DNA of 64,000 bases from an uncultured Roseibium sp. (lineage in GTDB: Bacteria > Pseudomonadota > Alphaproteobacteria > Rhizobiales > Stappiaceae), in contig NZ_OY780958.1 in assembly GCF_963675985.1 (NCBI RefSeq), positions 2,170,001-2,234,000 on the forward strand. Reading direction: 5' to 3'. Shown here in pieces: positions 55,325 through 64,000 of the stretch (position 1 is the stretch's first letter; each line of letters starts with the position of its first letter). The position numbers and the translations under genes were made by a program. The notes beneath the pieces were generated by a model. It searched no databases. It worked only from the letters and a program-made list of their open reading frames with translations, and had not been told where the DNA came from.

Positions 55325-56206
55325 TCATGCCTCTGTACCTTTCTTGCGGAAGATCGTGAAGACACCGCTGGAAATGATGATGGCCGCGCCGAGGATCGTC
55401 ATGGCATCCGGGCTTTCCCGCCAGAAGAGCCAGCCGAACAGCGTGGCCCAGAGCAGGCCGGTGTAGTCCAGCGGCGCGACGACGACGGCCCGCGTCAGGC
55501 GAAAGGCCTGGGTCATCATCGTCATGCCCGCCGTTCCGAAAAAGGCGATTGCCGCGAAAAGCCAGAGGTCTTCCGTCTGAACCGGAATCCAGACGAAGGG
55601 GACGATCAGCCCGCCAAGCAGCGCCCCTGCCCCCGTCAGATAGACCAGCAGCGTCCACACGCTCTCGCGCGGATCGACCCAGCGGGCGCTAAGCATGAGC
55701 ATCGCATAGACAAGGGCCGTCGCGACGGGCAGCAGCGCGATCGGCTGAAACGCGGCTCCGCCCGGACGGATGACGATGAGCACCCCCAGGAAACCGGCAA
55801 GCACGGCCAGCCAACCGCCCCTACCAACCCGTTCGCGCAGGAAGAGCGCCGAAATCACCGTAATGAAGACAGGCGCGACGAAGATCAGCGCGGTGGCCTC
55901 CGCAAGGCCGAGATGCATGAAGCTGGTGAAGAACATGACCGTCGCCCCGACCCATAGGGCTCCACGCAGCAGGTGCGCCGCCGGCCGGTGCGAGCGCAAG
56001 GCCGGCGCCCCGCCCATAAGAAGCGCGATGAGCAAGGTGAAGGGCAACGCGATCACATTGCGCAAGAACAGGATCTGGAGGGGCGAATAGCCCGCCGTCA
56101 GGGTCTTGGCCACCGCATCGTTGGCGCTCAGGCAGGCAACGCCGGCACACATCAGCAGGATACCGCCCACATAGGATCCCGGCGTTCCCGAAATTGCGGC
56201 TTTCAT
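55325..56206 (-). CDS. DMT/EamA-family transporter
   Basis: A 293-residue membrane protein with ten hydrophobic segments in two repeats of five, the RhaT/EamA arrangement. Such proteins usually export amino acids, purines or other metabolites. It is divergent from an Lrp-type regulator at 56372, a pairing common for metabolite exporters. Confidence 0.92.
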   Translation of the reverse strand: MKAAISGTPGSYVGGILLMCAGVACLSANDAVAKTLTAGYSPLQILFLRNVIALPFTLLIALLMGGAPALRSHRPAAHLLRGALWVGATVMFFTSFMHLGLAEATALIFVAPVFITVISALFLRERVGRGGWLAVLAGFLGVLIVIRPGGAAFQPIALLPVATALVYAMLMLSARWVDPRESVWTLLVYLTGAGALLGGLIVPFVWIPVQTEDLWLFAAIAFFGTAGMTMMTQAFRLTRAVVVAPLDYTGLLWATLFGWLFWRESPDAMTILGAAIIISSGVFTIFRKKGTEA

Positions 56207-56371
56207 TGGTCCCCCCTGACAGCGCCTGTCCTTATACGAACCACCAACGGGCGCCCTTTCTCCCTATGGATAGAGTATGCAAGAACTCGGGACTTCGTCT
56301 TGCTTTCTTCTCCTATTTTCGGATGAAATGGGCATGAAACAGCTGCATAAAGAACGTTTTGAGGTTTCATC

Positions 56372-56833
56372 ATGCATGAGATTGATGAGGTTGACCGGAG
56401 GATTCTTCGGGTCATGCAACTGGACGGATCGCTCTCTGTGACGGAGATCGCAGACCGGGTCGGCCTCTCTCAGTCGCCCTGTTCGAGACGGATCGCCCGT
56501 CTCGTGGAAAGCGGTATCATTCTCGGAAAAACGGTGCTTCTCGACCGGAAGAAACTGGGTTTCAACGCGATCATCCTGGTGCGTATCAAGCTGACATCGC
56601 ATGGCCGAAAATCCTTCGAGGAGTTCCAGAAAGCCGTCCTGCGCATTCCCGAGGTGCAGGTCGTTCAGCTGATGCTCGGCGAATATGATTTCAACGTGCG
56701 CGTGGTGGTGCGCGACATGGATCACTTTCACACGCTTTTGCGCGATCAGCTCGTGCTGCTGCCGGGGGTACAGGAACTCCAGAGTTCCGTCCTGCTCGAC
56801 GAGCTCAAATACACAGCGCAGCTGCCGCTTTGA
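56372..56833 (+). CDS. Lrp/AsnC-family transcriptional regulator
   Basis: A 153-residue regulator with an N-terminal helix-turn-helix (IDEVDRRILRVMQ, SVTEIADRVGLSQSPCSRRI) and a C-terminal RAM ligand-binding domain with VQLMLGEYDFNVRVVV. GAGG precedes the ATG. It probably controls the divergent exporter in response to an amino acid or related compound. Confidence 0.94.
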   Translation: MHEIDEVDRRILRVMQLDGSLSVTEIADRVGLSQSPCSRRIARLVESGIILGKTVLLDRKKLGFNAIILVRIKLTSHGRKSFEEFQKAVLRIPEVQVVQLMLGEYDFNVRVVVRDMDHFHTLLRDQLVLLPGVQELQSSVLLDELKYTAQLPL

Positions 56834-56955
56834 CGGAGACGCGGCCACCATCCTTCAACCGGTTCGGTCATGCGCTGTCTTCCGTTATGGTCTTATGATG
56901 TCCGGCGCCGCGTTGGGCCATCGCGGCGCGAACGGCAAGCAAGGAGGCTCCGCCC

Positions 56956-57588
56956 ATGTCCGATATCGTCTTATATACAAATCCCATGTCGCGCGGGCGC
57001 ATCGTTCGCTGGATGCTGGAGGAACTGGGCCAGCCTTACGAAACGCGGGTGCTGGAGTATGGGCCGCAGATGAAATCGCCCGACTATCTGGCGATCAACC
57101 CCATGGGCAAGGTGCCGGCCGTACGGCACGGCGACACCGTGGTGACCGAAGCCGCCGCCTGCTGTACCTACCTCGCCGCCGCCTTCCCCGAGGCGGGGCT
57201 CGCCCCGGCGCCCGGCACCCCCGAGAGTGCGGCCTACTTCCGCTGGATGTTCTTTGCCGCGGGACCGGGCGAAGCGGCGATCACCAACACCTCCTTCGGT
57301 TTCGAGTTGCCCGACGATCCGCAGGCGCGCGGGCGGTCCGGGTACGGGTCTCTGGATCTGGTCGCCGACGCGTTCGCAGCGATGTTGTCGGACGGAAGGG
57401 AGTATGTCACCGGAGGGGCGTTCAGCGCCGCGGATGTTTACGTGGGGTCGCAAATTCTCTGGGGGCGGATGCTCGGCGCCTTGCCGGATCGACCGGGGTT
57501 TGCAGACTATGCCGGTCGCCTGACGGCGCGCCCCGCGGCCGTGCGGGCGCGTGAAATCGACGAGGCGCTGATGTCCAAGCCGGGCTGA
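56956..57588 (+). CDS. Glutathione S-transferase
   Basis: A 210-residue GST with an N-terminal thioredoxin-like domain (LYTNPMSRGRIVRWMLEEL with Ser as probable catalytic residue, the NPMGKVPAV loop and TEAAACCTYLA) and a helical C-terminal domain. AGGAGG is ideally placed. It resembles YfcG/beta-theta type detoxification enzymes and differs from the GST-like protein at 30598. Confidence 0.9.
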   Translation: MSDIVLYTNPMSRGRIVRWMLEELGQPYETRVLEYGPQMKSPDYLAINPMGKVPAVRHGDTVVTEAAACCTYLAAAFPEAGLAPAPGTPESAAYFRWMFFAAGPGEAAITNTSFGFELPDDPQARGRSGYGSLDLVADAFAAMLSDGREYVTGGAFSAADVYVGSQILWGRMLGALPDRPGFADYAGRLTARPAAVRAREIDEALMSKPG

Positions 57589-58177
57589 TGGGGCCAATTT
57601 TCAAAGCGCACGCGAATGAAGCGGCGATTTCCGTCCCCGCGCACCGTTCCCAAAACTCACCTCAGCCGGCCGATCGTCCATAAATGTGAACGCTGCGTGT
57701 CGGAACGGCGTGTTGCCTGACGGCGGAAGCTCTGCAAAAGCGTAAGGCGCGGAGGAGGACCGCACAGTTCCGGCAGGCCGGGTTCGGCCAGGATCGTGAA
57801 CCCCCAAAACGGGTTGCTCCTCCGGGATCTGGTTGCGAACGGGAGGGCAGCTTATGACCCGTATTATCGGAGGCTCCGGCGCCTGTCAGGCGTCCGCCTT
57901 ACTCTCCAAAACGTTCAATCCGCGCGGGGATTTCCCTCACCGGGATACCGCGGCCGGCTCTACGCTTTTTGAATAGGCGGGGCGGACAATCAATTTCTGC
58001 CCTCCCCGGCCGATCGCTATCAGGAGCCAGATCAGAATTGGAAACAAGGGTCCGAATGGGAAACCCACCGACAGCAGTCTCCAGTTTTCCCCGTCATCGG
58101 GCGGCCTGTGACACGGCGCGCGACCGGACCCTTGATATCCCGACAATCGATACAATCCACCCCAAGGAGGAAATGCG
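57589..58177. other. Intergenic region, no gene seen
   Basis: Almost 600 bases of high-GC sequence. The small frames in it lack ribosome sites and convincing codon use. The right end must contain the promoter of the TRAP transporter operon. Confidence 0.4.
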
Positions 58178-59167
58178 ATGAAAACCCGGACACTCCGTTC
58201 CGCTCTCGCGGCCGCGCTTGTCTTTTCGGCGTCCGCCGCTTCGGCAACCGAGCTGAAGCTTGCGGACTTCCAGCCGCCCAGCCACTTCGTGGTCGATCAG
58301 GTCTACAAGCCCATGGACGAGGCCATCAAGGCCGGCACCAACGGCGACGTGTCCGTCACCGTTTTCATGGGCGGCGAACTGGGCCCGGGCCCCAAGGAAC
58401 AGTATAACCGCGCCGTCGACGGCGTGACCGACATCGCCTTCGGCCTGCCGGGGTACACCGCCTCGAACTTCCCCAAGACCCTCCTGACCGAGCTTCCCGG
58501 CGTCATCGACGCGGAAACCGGCACCGCGAAGGTGCAGGCCCACAGGGACATGCTCGCCAAGGAATACCGGCGCGTGCAGCTGCTGGCCCTGTGGAACAAC
58601 GCGCCGAACCTGCTGTTCACCGCGGAAAAGCCGATCCGCTCGCTTGAAGACCTGAAGGGCCTGAAGATCCGCGTGCCGTCGCGCAACGCCGGGCTCGTGG
58701 TCGAAGCCTGGGGCGCGACGCCGGTTTCCATGCCGGCTCCGGAAATCTACAACGCCATGCAGACCGGCGTGATCGACGGCGCCATGATCGATGCGACGTC
58801 GCTCGGTTCGTTCAAGCTGGCCGAGGTGACGAATTACGTCACCATGGGCATGGACACGACCATCTCCAGCTTCTTCCTGATCATGAACCGCGACAGCTTC
58901 CGGGATCTGAGCGAAGACCAGCAGAAGGTCGTACTCGAGGCCGGCAAGACGGCTGCCATGAACGGCAACAAGGCCTGGCTCGGCATCGCGGACAAGGCCA
59001 TGGCCGGCTTCAAGGCCACCGAAGGCAAGGAAGTGATCGTCCTGTCCGACGAAGAAGCCGCCAAGTTCAACGAGGCCTCTGCCCCGGTCGTCGCCAAGGT
59101 CATCGCCGATGCGGATGCCGACGGCCTCGAGGCATCGGCCTATGTCGCGGCGCTGAAGGGCGAGTAA
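58178..59167 (+). CDS. TRAP transporter substrate-binding protein (DctP type)
   Basis: A 329-residue periplasmic protein with a clear Sec signal peptide (MKTRTLRSAL, hydrophobic core, ASAT). The mature part has the DctP fold, including GLKIRVPSRNAGLVVEAWGATPVSMPAPEIY with the conserved Arg that binds the ligand carboxylate. AAGGAGG precedes the ATG. The genes for both membrane subunits follow. Ligands of the family are organic acids. Confidence 0.94.
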   Translation: MKTRTLRSALAAALVFSASAASATELKLADFQPPSHFVVDQVYKPMDEAIKAGTNGDVSVTVFMGGELGPGPKEQYNRAVDGVTDIAFGLPGYTASNFPKTLLTELPGVIDAETGTAKVQAHRDMLAKEYRRVQLLALWNNAPNLLFTAEKPIRSLEDLKGLKIRVPSRNAGLVVEAWGATPVSMPAPEIYNAMQTGVIDGAMIDATSLGSFKLAEVTNYVTMGMDTTISSFFLIMNRDSFRDLSEDQQKVVLEAGKTAAMNGNKAWLGIADKAMAGFKATEGKEVIVLSDEEAAKFNEASAPVVAKVIADADADGLEASAYVAALKGE

Positions 59168-59174
59168 CCCGACC

Positions 59175-59687
59175 GTGCGGACCGCAAAACCGGAACTGGC
59201 CCGTTCGACAGTCGTCGAATGGGCCGTTCGCCTGCTGACCCTCCTGTCGTCGCTGGCCCTGGGCCTGCTCCTGATCGCGACCTTTGCGGGCGTGATCATG
59301 CGCTATGTGTTCGGAGCCCCGATCCTGGGCAGCAACGAAGTCATCCAGCTTGCATCGGTGGTGCTGGTGATGCTGGCGATGCCAACGGCGGCGCGCGACG
59401 AGATCCACATTCGCGTGGACGTGTTCGATGAAAAGATCGGGCGTTACGGCCGCCTTCTCGGCGACTTCCTGTCCCGCGGCATCTCGATCTATATCCTGTC
59501 GATGCTGACCCTGCGGTCCTGGACAAAACTCGCGGACGCCGCCGAATTCGGCGACGCCACCAACATGCTGGAGATCCCGCTGTGGCCATTCTACGGGCTG
59601 CTCGTCGCGGGCGCGGCCCTTTATGCCCTCGTGCTTCTTCTTCAACTCATAGACATCCTTCGTGCAGGAGCAAGTCGCGGTGAGTGA
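59175..59687 (+). CDS. TRAP transporter small permease (DctQ type)
   Basis: A 170-residue membrane protein with four hydrophobic segments and the FAGVIMRYVFG and SNEVIQLASV motifs of DctQ. Starts with GTG. It overlaps the large permease gene. Confidence 0.9.
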   Translation: MRTAKPELARSTVVEWAVRLLTLLSSLALGLLLIATFAGVIMRYVFGAPILGSNEVIQLASVVLVMLAMPTAARDEIHIRVDVFDEKIGRYGRLLGDFLSRGISIYILSMLTLRSWTKLADAAEFGDATNMLEIPLWPFYGLLVAGAALYALVLLLQLIDILRAGASRGE

Positions 59688-60984
59688 CTTCATGATCGGC
59701 CTCAGCGGCCTGGGCGCAATGTTCATCCTGATGATCCTGCGCATGCCCGTGGGCATGGCGATGCTCGCCGTCGGCTATTTCGGAACCCTCATCCTCAACG
59801 GCGACCGGTCGGCCAATGCGCTGCTCGTCACAGAGACGTTCTCGGCCACATCGAACTATTCCCTGACCGTGGTGCCGCTGTTCATCCTGATGGGCAACAT
59901 CGCCTCGGTCGCCGGGTTCAGCAGCCGCCTGTATGAGGCGGCTTTCGCCTGGGTCGGCTGGCTGCGCGGCGGGCTCGCGTCGGCCTCGATCATCGGCTGC
60001 GCGGCGTTTGCCGCCGTCAGCGGCTCATCGGTGGCGACCGCCGTGACCATCGGCAAGGTCGCCCTGCCGGAGATGAAACGCTTCGGCTATTCCGATGCGC
60101 TCTCCACCGGTTCCATCGCGGCCGGCGGTACACTCGGCTTTCTCATTCCGCCGTCGACCGGCTTCGTGCTCTACGCCATTCTGACGGAAGAGAGCATCGG
60201 CCAGCTGTTCATGGCCGGCATTCTTCCCGGTATTCTTTTGACCGCATTCTTCATGATCACCGTCGGGCTGATCACGCTGGTCGACCCGGATGCCGGACGC
60301 CCCGGCGAGGCCGTGCCCTTCGCCAGGCGCTTCACCGCCCTGCTGCGCGCCGCACCGCTGCTGATCGTGATCGTCGTCTCGATCGGCGGTATCTATCTCG
60401 GCGTGTTCACGCCCGTTGAGGCAGCCGGTGTCGGCGCCGGGCTGGTGATCCTGATGGCGTTTTTCAGCGGCAAGCTGAAAGGCGACGCCCTGGTCAAGGC
60501 GGTGGTCGATACGGTGCGCACCACCGCGATGCTCTATCTGATCGTGATCGGTGCCGGCATCCTCAACCCGTTCCTCGCCCTGACCCATCTGCCGGCGACG
60601 CTCGGCGAAGCGATGACCTCCGCCGGCCTCGGCCCCTACGGCGTCCTGTTGATGATCGTCATCGCCTATCTGGTGCTCGGCATGTTCATGGACGGGCTCG
60701 CCATGCTGGTGGTCACCATCCCGATCTTCTTCCCGATCGTCACTGCACTGGGCTTCGATCCGATCTGGTTCGGGGTGGTCGCCGTGATCGTCATCGAAAT
60801 GGGCATGATCACGCCACCTGTGGGCCTGAACGTGTTCGTGGTGAAGAGCGTGGCCGGAGACGTGCCCATGGGAACGATCTTCAAGGGCGTGCTGCCGTTC
60901 TGGCTGGCCATGGCGGCCTGCCTGGCGACCATCGTCGCCTTCCCCTCCATTGCCCTGATGATCCCGCAGGCCATGTTCCAGTAG
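59680..60984 (+). CDS. TRAP transporter large permease (DctM type)
   Basis: A 434-residue membrane protein with 11-12 hydrophobic segments and DctM motifs (PVGMAMLAVG, SGSSVATAVTIG, PPSTGFVLYAI). I chose the GTG at 59680, which has AGGAG ten bases upstream and overlaps the DctQ stop by eight bases. It is the sodium-coupled transport channel of the system. Confidence 0.94.
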   Translation: MSDFMIGLSGLGAMFILMILRMPVGMAMLAVGYFGTLILNGDRSANALLVTETFSATSNYSLTVVPLFILMGNIASVAGFSSRLYEAAFAWVGWLRGGLASASIIGCAAFAAVSGSSVATAVTIGKVALPEMKRFGYSDALSTGSIAAGGTLGFLIPPSTGFVLYAILTEESIGQLFMAGILPGILLTAFFMITVGLITLVDPDAGRPGEAVPFARRFTALLRAAPLLIVIVVSIGGIYLGVFTPVEAAGVGAGLVILMAFFSGKLKGDALVKAVVDTVRTTAMLYLIVIGAGILNPFLALTHLPATLGEAMTSAGLGPYGVLLMIVIAYLVLGMFMDGLAMLVVTIPIFFPIVTALGFDPIWFGVVAVIVIEMGMITPPVGLNVFVVKSVAGDVPMGTIFKGVLPFWLAMAACLATIVAFPSIALMIPQAMFQ

Positions 60985-60991
60985 GATAACG

Positions 60992-61609
60992 ATGACCGAC
61001 GACGCCCGCTTTACCGCCGTTCTCGACGAGTATCACCGCCTGATCGAAGAGCGGACGCGGACCCTGGAGGGGGCGCCGTTCAACGACGGACGTGAACGTT
61101 TCATGCCCGTCGGCAAGGAGACCGGCCAGCTTCTCGCGGTCCTTGCGCGCAGCCTCGAAGCGCCGCGGATCCTGGAGCTGGGCACCTCGTTCGGCTATTC
61201 CACGCTATGGCTCGCTTCCGCTGCGAAGACGGCCGGGGGGCGGGTGACGACGATCGAGAAATACGAGGAGAAAACCGCCTTCGCCCGGCAGATGTCGGAA
61301 AAGGCGGGGCTTTCCGATGTGGTCGACTTTCTGGTCGGCGACGCGCTGGAGATCCAGCGAGATCTGTCGGGGCCCTGGGATTTCGTCCTGATCGACCACT
61401 GGAAGGATCTCTATCTGCCCAGTTACGATCTGCTCAAGCCGGCGCTTGTGCCAGGCGCCATTCTGGTTGCCGACAACATGCTGCGCGCCGGCCAGGAACA
61501 ACATCTCGATTTCGCGGATGCGGTTCGCGCCACGGACGGCATGGACAGTGTCGTTCTTCCGGTCGGTTCCGGCATTCTTGTCGCGCGTCTCGGACGCGCG
61601 GTGGTTTAA
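60992..61609 (+). CDS. SAM-dependent O-methyltransferase
   Basis: A 205-residue class I methyltransferase of the catechol/caffeoyl-CoA type. The SAM-binding LELGTSFGYSTLWLA, the acidic TIEKYEE and the metal-site-like LIDHWKDLY / VADNM blocks are in order. It starts seven bases after the TRAP operon and may be its last gene. The substrate could be an imported aromatic acid, but that is inference. Confidence 0.88.
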   Translation: MTDDARFTAVLDEYHRLIEERTRTLEGAPFNDGRERFMPVGKETGQLLAVLARSLEAPRILELGTSFGYSTLWLASAAKTAGGRVTTIEKYEEKTAFARQMSEKAGLSDVVDFLVGDALEIQRDLSGPWDFVLIDHWKDLYLPSYDLLKPALVPGAILVADNMLRAGQEQHLDFADAVRATDGMDSVVLPVGSGILVARLGRAVV

Positions 61610-61653
61610 TCCGCTTGCCCGCGCGCCGATCCTTTGCTTAGGTGCGTTTCATC

Positions 61654-62901
61654 ATGCTGTCCGTTTACGATCTGATTTCCATGCTCCTGGTGCTGACAGC
61701 CGTCTTCGCCTGGATCAATCACCGCTTCGTCCACCTGCCGCACACCATCGGCCTGCTCGTCATCGGGCTTGCGGCCTCGCTGGTGCTGATCGGGATCGAG
61801 TTCGCCTTCCCGGACATCCTTGTTCATGAGGAACTCGCGAAAATCATCCGGCAGGTCGACTTCCAGAACACAGTGCTTGACGGCATGCTGGCCTTTCTCT
61901 TGTTTGCCGGTGCGCTGCATGTCAATTTCGAGCAGCTCAAGGACCGGGCCTGGACCGTCGGCACCATGGCGACCGTCGGCGTGTTGATTTCCACCGGGAT
62001 CGTCGGCACCGGTTTCTGGCTGGCGGCCGATCTGCTCGGCGTTCCCGTTCCCTTTGCCTGGGCGCTGGTGTTCGGCGCATTGATCAGCCCGACAGATCCG
62101 GTGGCGGTGCTGTCGACACTGAAGACGGTGCGCGTGCCCGCCACGCTCGAGGCTGAAATGACCGGCGAGTCGCTTTTCAATGACGGCGTCGGCGTCGTGA
62201 TCTTCACCGTCCTGCTTGCGGCCGCCGTTGGCGCCTCCGGCGACGGCATCGACCTGATCCATATCGGCCAGCTGTTCTTCGTCGAGGCCCTGGGCGGCGC
62301 CGTGCTCGGCCTTGGCGCCGGCTATCTCGCCTACAGGGCAATGCGCGCCATCGACGACTACACGATCGAGGTGCTGATCTCGCTGGCGGTGGTCGCGGGT
62401 GCCTACACGCTGGCGGGCAAGCTGCACATGAGCGGTCCGATCGCCGTCGTCGTGGCCGGCGTCCTTCTCGGCCATCGCGGCCCCAACGACGCCATGAGCG
62501 AGCGGACGGAGCGCTACATCTTCGCCTTCTGGACGCTGGTCGACGAGATCCTGAACTCCGTGCTGTTCCTGCTCATCGGATTGGAAGTGCTCATTCTGCG
62601 CCTCGACCCGTCCTTCGGCTGGCTGGTCGCGGCGGCGGTGCCGATCGCGCTCGGCGCGCGCTTCTTCGCCGTAGCGGTTCCCGTGCTGTTTTTAAGCGCG
62701 AACCACGTGTTCACGCGCGGCACGATCCCGGTGCTGACCTGGGGCGGGCTGCGCGGCGGCATATCCATCGCCCTTGCGCTGTCGCTGCCAGAGGTCGCGG
62801 AAAAATCCGTCCTGCTTGCCGCTACCTACGCGGTCGTTCTCTTCACCGTCATCGTTCAGGGCCTCAGCCTGCGCGGCGTCGTCGAGCGCTACGTCGATTA
62901 A
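61654..62901 (+). CDS. Na+/H+ antiporter, CPA1/NhaP type
   Basis: A 415-residue membrane protein with about 12 hydrophobic segments. The conserved GALISPTDPVAVLS and GESLFNDGVGVVIF motifs hold the ion-binding Asp residues. A GTG at 61642 could give four more residues. It exchanges cytosolic sodium or potassium for protons. Confidence 0.92.
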   Translation: MLSVYDLISMLLVLTAVFAWINHRFVHLPHTIGLLVIGLAASLVLIGIEFAFPDILVHEELAKIIRQVDFQNTVLDGMLAFLLFAGALHVNFEQLKDRAWTVGTMATVGVLISTGIVGTGFWLAADLLGVPVPFAWALVFGALISPTDPVAVLSTLKTVRVPATLEAEMTGESLFNDGVGVVIFTVLLAAAVGASGDGIDLIHIGQLFFVEALGGAVLGLGAGYLAYRAMRAIDDYTIEVLISLAVVAGAYTLAGKLHMSGPIAVVVAGVLLGHRGPNDAMSERTERYIFAFWTLVDEILNSVLFLLIGLEVLILRLDPSFGWLVAAAVPIALGARFFAVAVPVLFLSANHVFTRGTIPVLTWGGLRGGISIALALSLPEVAEKSVLLAATYAVVLFTVIVQGLSLRGVVERYVD

Positions 62902-63235
62902 CGCAACTTAGTCGAATACCTGCCCTGACGACTGAATTGGCGTCGGCCCCGCCCCACACACAACGGTCCCCCCGTGCTTGAGCCGGGGTCTACTCGCAAA
63001 GCCCCTTGTTGCAGCTTTGATCAGGAGAACAGAAGCTTTGCCAACGCGTAGGCCCCGGGCCTCACTGCGTTCGCCCGAGGGTGAGAGTGTGAGGTTGGCG
63101 CCAATAGGGTCCTTCGTGCATGGGGTACCCTGACGGCAACGTTACGTAATTGGTAATTACGTCAGTGATACCGCTGCCCGGCTCGAAGCGGAATCGGATA
63201 GACTGCCGCCGCTGCAAGTCACAGGAGCGATTGGG
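62902..63235. other. Intergenic region with a dyad near the flavoprotein gene
   Basis: No gene is seen. The only clear structure is the dyad at 63144-63162. Confidence 0.4.
63144..63162. promoter_or_regulatory. Candidate operator ACGTAATT-GGT-AATTACGT
   Basis: A perfect eight-base dyad with three central bases, about 75 bases before the flavoprotein start. Size and AT-rich symmetry suit a MarR- or TetR-type repressor. Confidence 0.6.
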
Positions 63236-64000
63236 ATGGTCGATCAACTGGATGTCGATTGTTGTGTCGTCGGCGGCGGGCCGGCCGGCGTCATGGCGGG
63301 GCTTCTGTTTGCCCGCGCCGGGGCCAGGACCGTCGTTCTTGAGAAGCACGGCGATTTCCTGCGCGATTTCCGGGGCGACACCGTCCACCCCTCCACGCTG
63401 GAACTGATGCACGAACTTGGCGTGCTGGAGGCGTTTCTCGCCCGGCCGCACCAGCAGCTGAGCCGACTGTCGGCCCGCTTCGGCGACGCACTGGTGCATC
63501 TGGCCGACTTCTCCCATTGCGACACGACCTGCAAGTTTATCGCCCTGATGCCTCAGTGGCATTTCCTGGATTTCCTGAACTCGGTCGCCTCGCCCCTGCC
63601 GACCTACCAGTTGCGCCAGAGCGCCGAGGTCACGGACCTGATCTTCGACGGCGACCGTGTCGCCGGCGTGCATGCCGAAACGCCGGATGGCCCGCTGGAA
63701 GTGCGGGCGAAGGTGGTGATCGGCGCCGACGGCCGCGGCTCGCTGGTGCGCGACCGGGCCGGGTTCGAGGTGGAGGATATCGGCGCGCCCATCGACGTGT
63801 TGTGGTTCAGGGTGCCCCGCCCCGAAGGCTTCCACGAGGAAGAGCCGCTGTTCAACATGAACAAGGGCAGTGTCGTCATCACCATCGACCGCGGCGACTA
63901 TTTCCAATGCGCCTTCGTCATTCCCAAGGGAGCGGCGGAGAAGGTGAAAGGCCGGGGGCTGGACCACTTCCGCTCCGTCGTTGTCACCGCCGCGCCGCAT
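63236..64000 (+). CDS. FAD-dependent aromatic hydroxylase-like monooxygenase (3' end outside window)
   Basis: The first 255 residues of a flavoprotein, open to the right edge. The N-terminal VVGGGPAGVMAGLLFARAG is the FAD dinucleotide motif, the DFRGDTVHPSTLELM block is typical of p-hydroxybenzoate hydroxylase/UbiH-like enzymes, and GADGRGSLVRDRAG is the second FAD motif (DG). AGGAG lies ten bases before the ATG at 63236. A dyad upstream suggests substrate-controlled repression. The substrate is not known. Confidence 0.9.
   Translation, partial: MVDQLDVDCCVVGGGPAGVMAGLLFARAGARTVVLEKHGDFLRDFRGDTVHPSTLELMHELGVLEAFLARPHQQLSRLSARFGDALVHLADFSHCDTTCKFIALMPQWHFLDFLNSVASPLPTYQLRQSAEVTDLIFDGDRVAGVHAETPDGPLEVRAKVVIGADGRGSLVRDRAGFEVEDIGAPIDVLWFRVPRPEGFHEEEPLFNMNKGSVVITIDRGDYFQCAFVIPKGAAEKVKGRGLDHFRSVVVTAAPH

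Overview
The window is high-GC DNA (mostly well above 60% by eye) from an alphaproteobacterium, probably a Hyphomicrobiales/Stappiaceae-like or related marine or soil lineage. That placement is an inference from gene content: NMT1-type and BMP-type ABC importers, TRAP transporters, IPNS-like oxygenases and many deaminases. I see no tRNA, rRNA, CRISPR array or insertion sequence.

Layout. 0-1.1 kb: 3' part of an unrecognised large gene. 1.6-4.5 kb: an unknown protein and an FAD/NAD(P)-binding protein. 4.6-10.3 kb: a minus-strand operon with a NitT/TauT-type importer, LysR regulator, Rieske oxygenase and flavin/2Fe-2S reductase. 10.5-13.4 kb: copper ATPase and chaperone, transcribed divergently from two CueR-type operators. 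13.5-15.0 kb: a tautomerase, a palindromic repeat, a methyltransferase and a methyltransferase fragment. 15.2-18.4 kb: an AT-richer defence-like patch with a DUF2726 putative nuclease, and a SLATT membrane protein in operon with a reverse transcriptase. 18.6-47.4 kb: a 29 kb catabolic supercluster. 47.6-49.4 kb: a second AT-richer patch with a HEPN protein and a DUF262 protein. 49.7-57.6 kb: MerR remnants, a ferritin-like protein, tautomerases under a divergent HxlR regulator, a DUF3095 protein, an acetyltransferase, a DMT exporter with an Lrp regulator, and a GST. 58.2-62.9 kb: TRAP transporter, O-methyltransferase, Na+/H+ antiporter. 63.2 kb to the end: a truncated flavoprotein hydroxylase.

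The supercluster is the most interesting region. A minus-strand operon (29.1 to 18.7 kb) encodes a nucleoside-type BMP/ABC importer, an 8-oxoguanine-deaminase-like amidohydrolase, a guanine deaminase, an adenosine-deaminase-family enzyme, a 2OG/Fe(II)-type oxygenase and an oxygenase catalytic subunit with no Rieske cluster. The divergent plus-strand set (29.6 to 40.9 kb) encodes a degenerate acylphosphatase-like protein, a stand-alone Rieske protein, a GST-like protein, a LysR regulator, a two-subunit ThDP decarboxylase, a GMC oxidoreductase, another amidohydrolase, a second Rieske-less oxygenase subunit and a molybdenum hydroxylase with FAD and Mo domains fused. A cytidine-deaminase-fold enzyme, a second NMT1-type importer, two more 2OG/Fe(II)-type oxygenases and a hydrolase follow.

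The split between Rieske cluster and catalytic domain, plus a GST partner, recalls the caffeine N-demethylase set NdmC/NdmD/NdmE. My working model is that the region imports modified (N-methylated or oxidised) purines or similar N-heterocycles, oxidatively demethylates or hydroxylates them, deaminates them and passes them to a xanthine-dehydrogenase-like enzyme. Substrates are not determined by the sequence.
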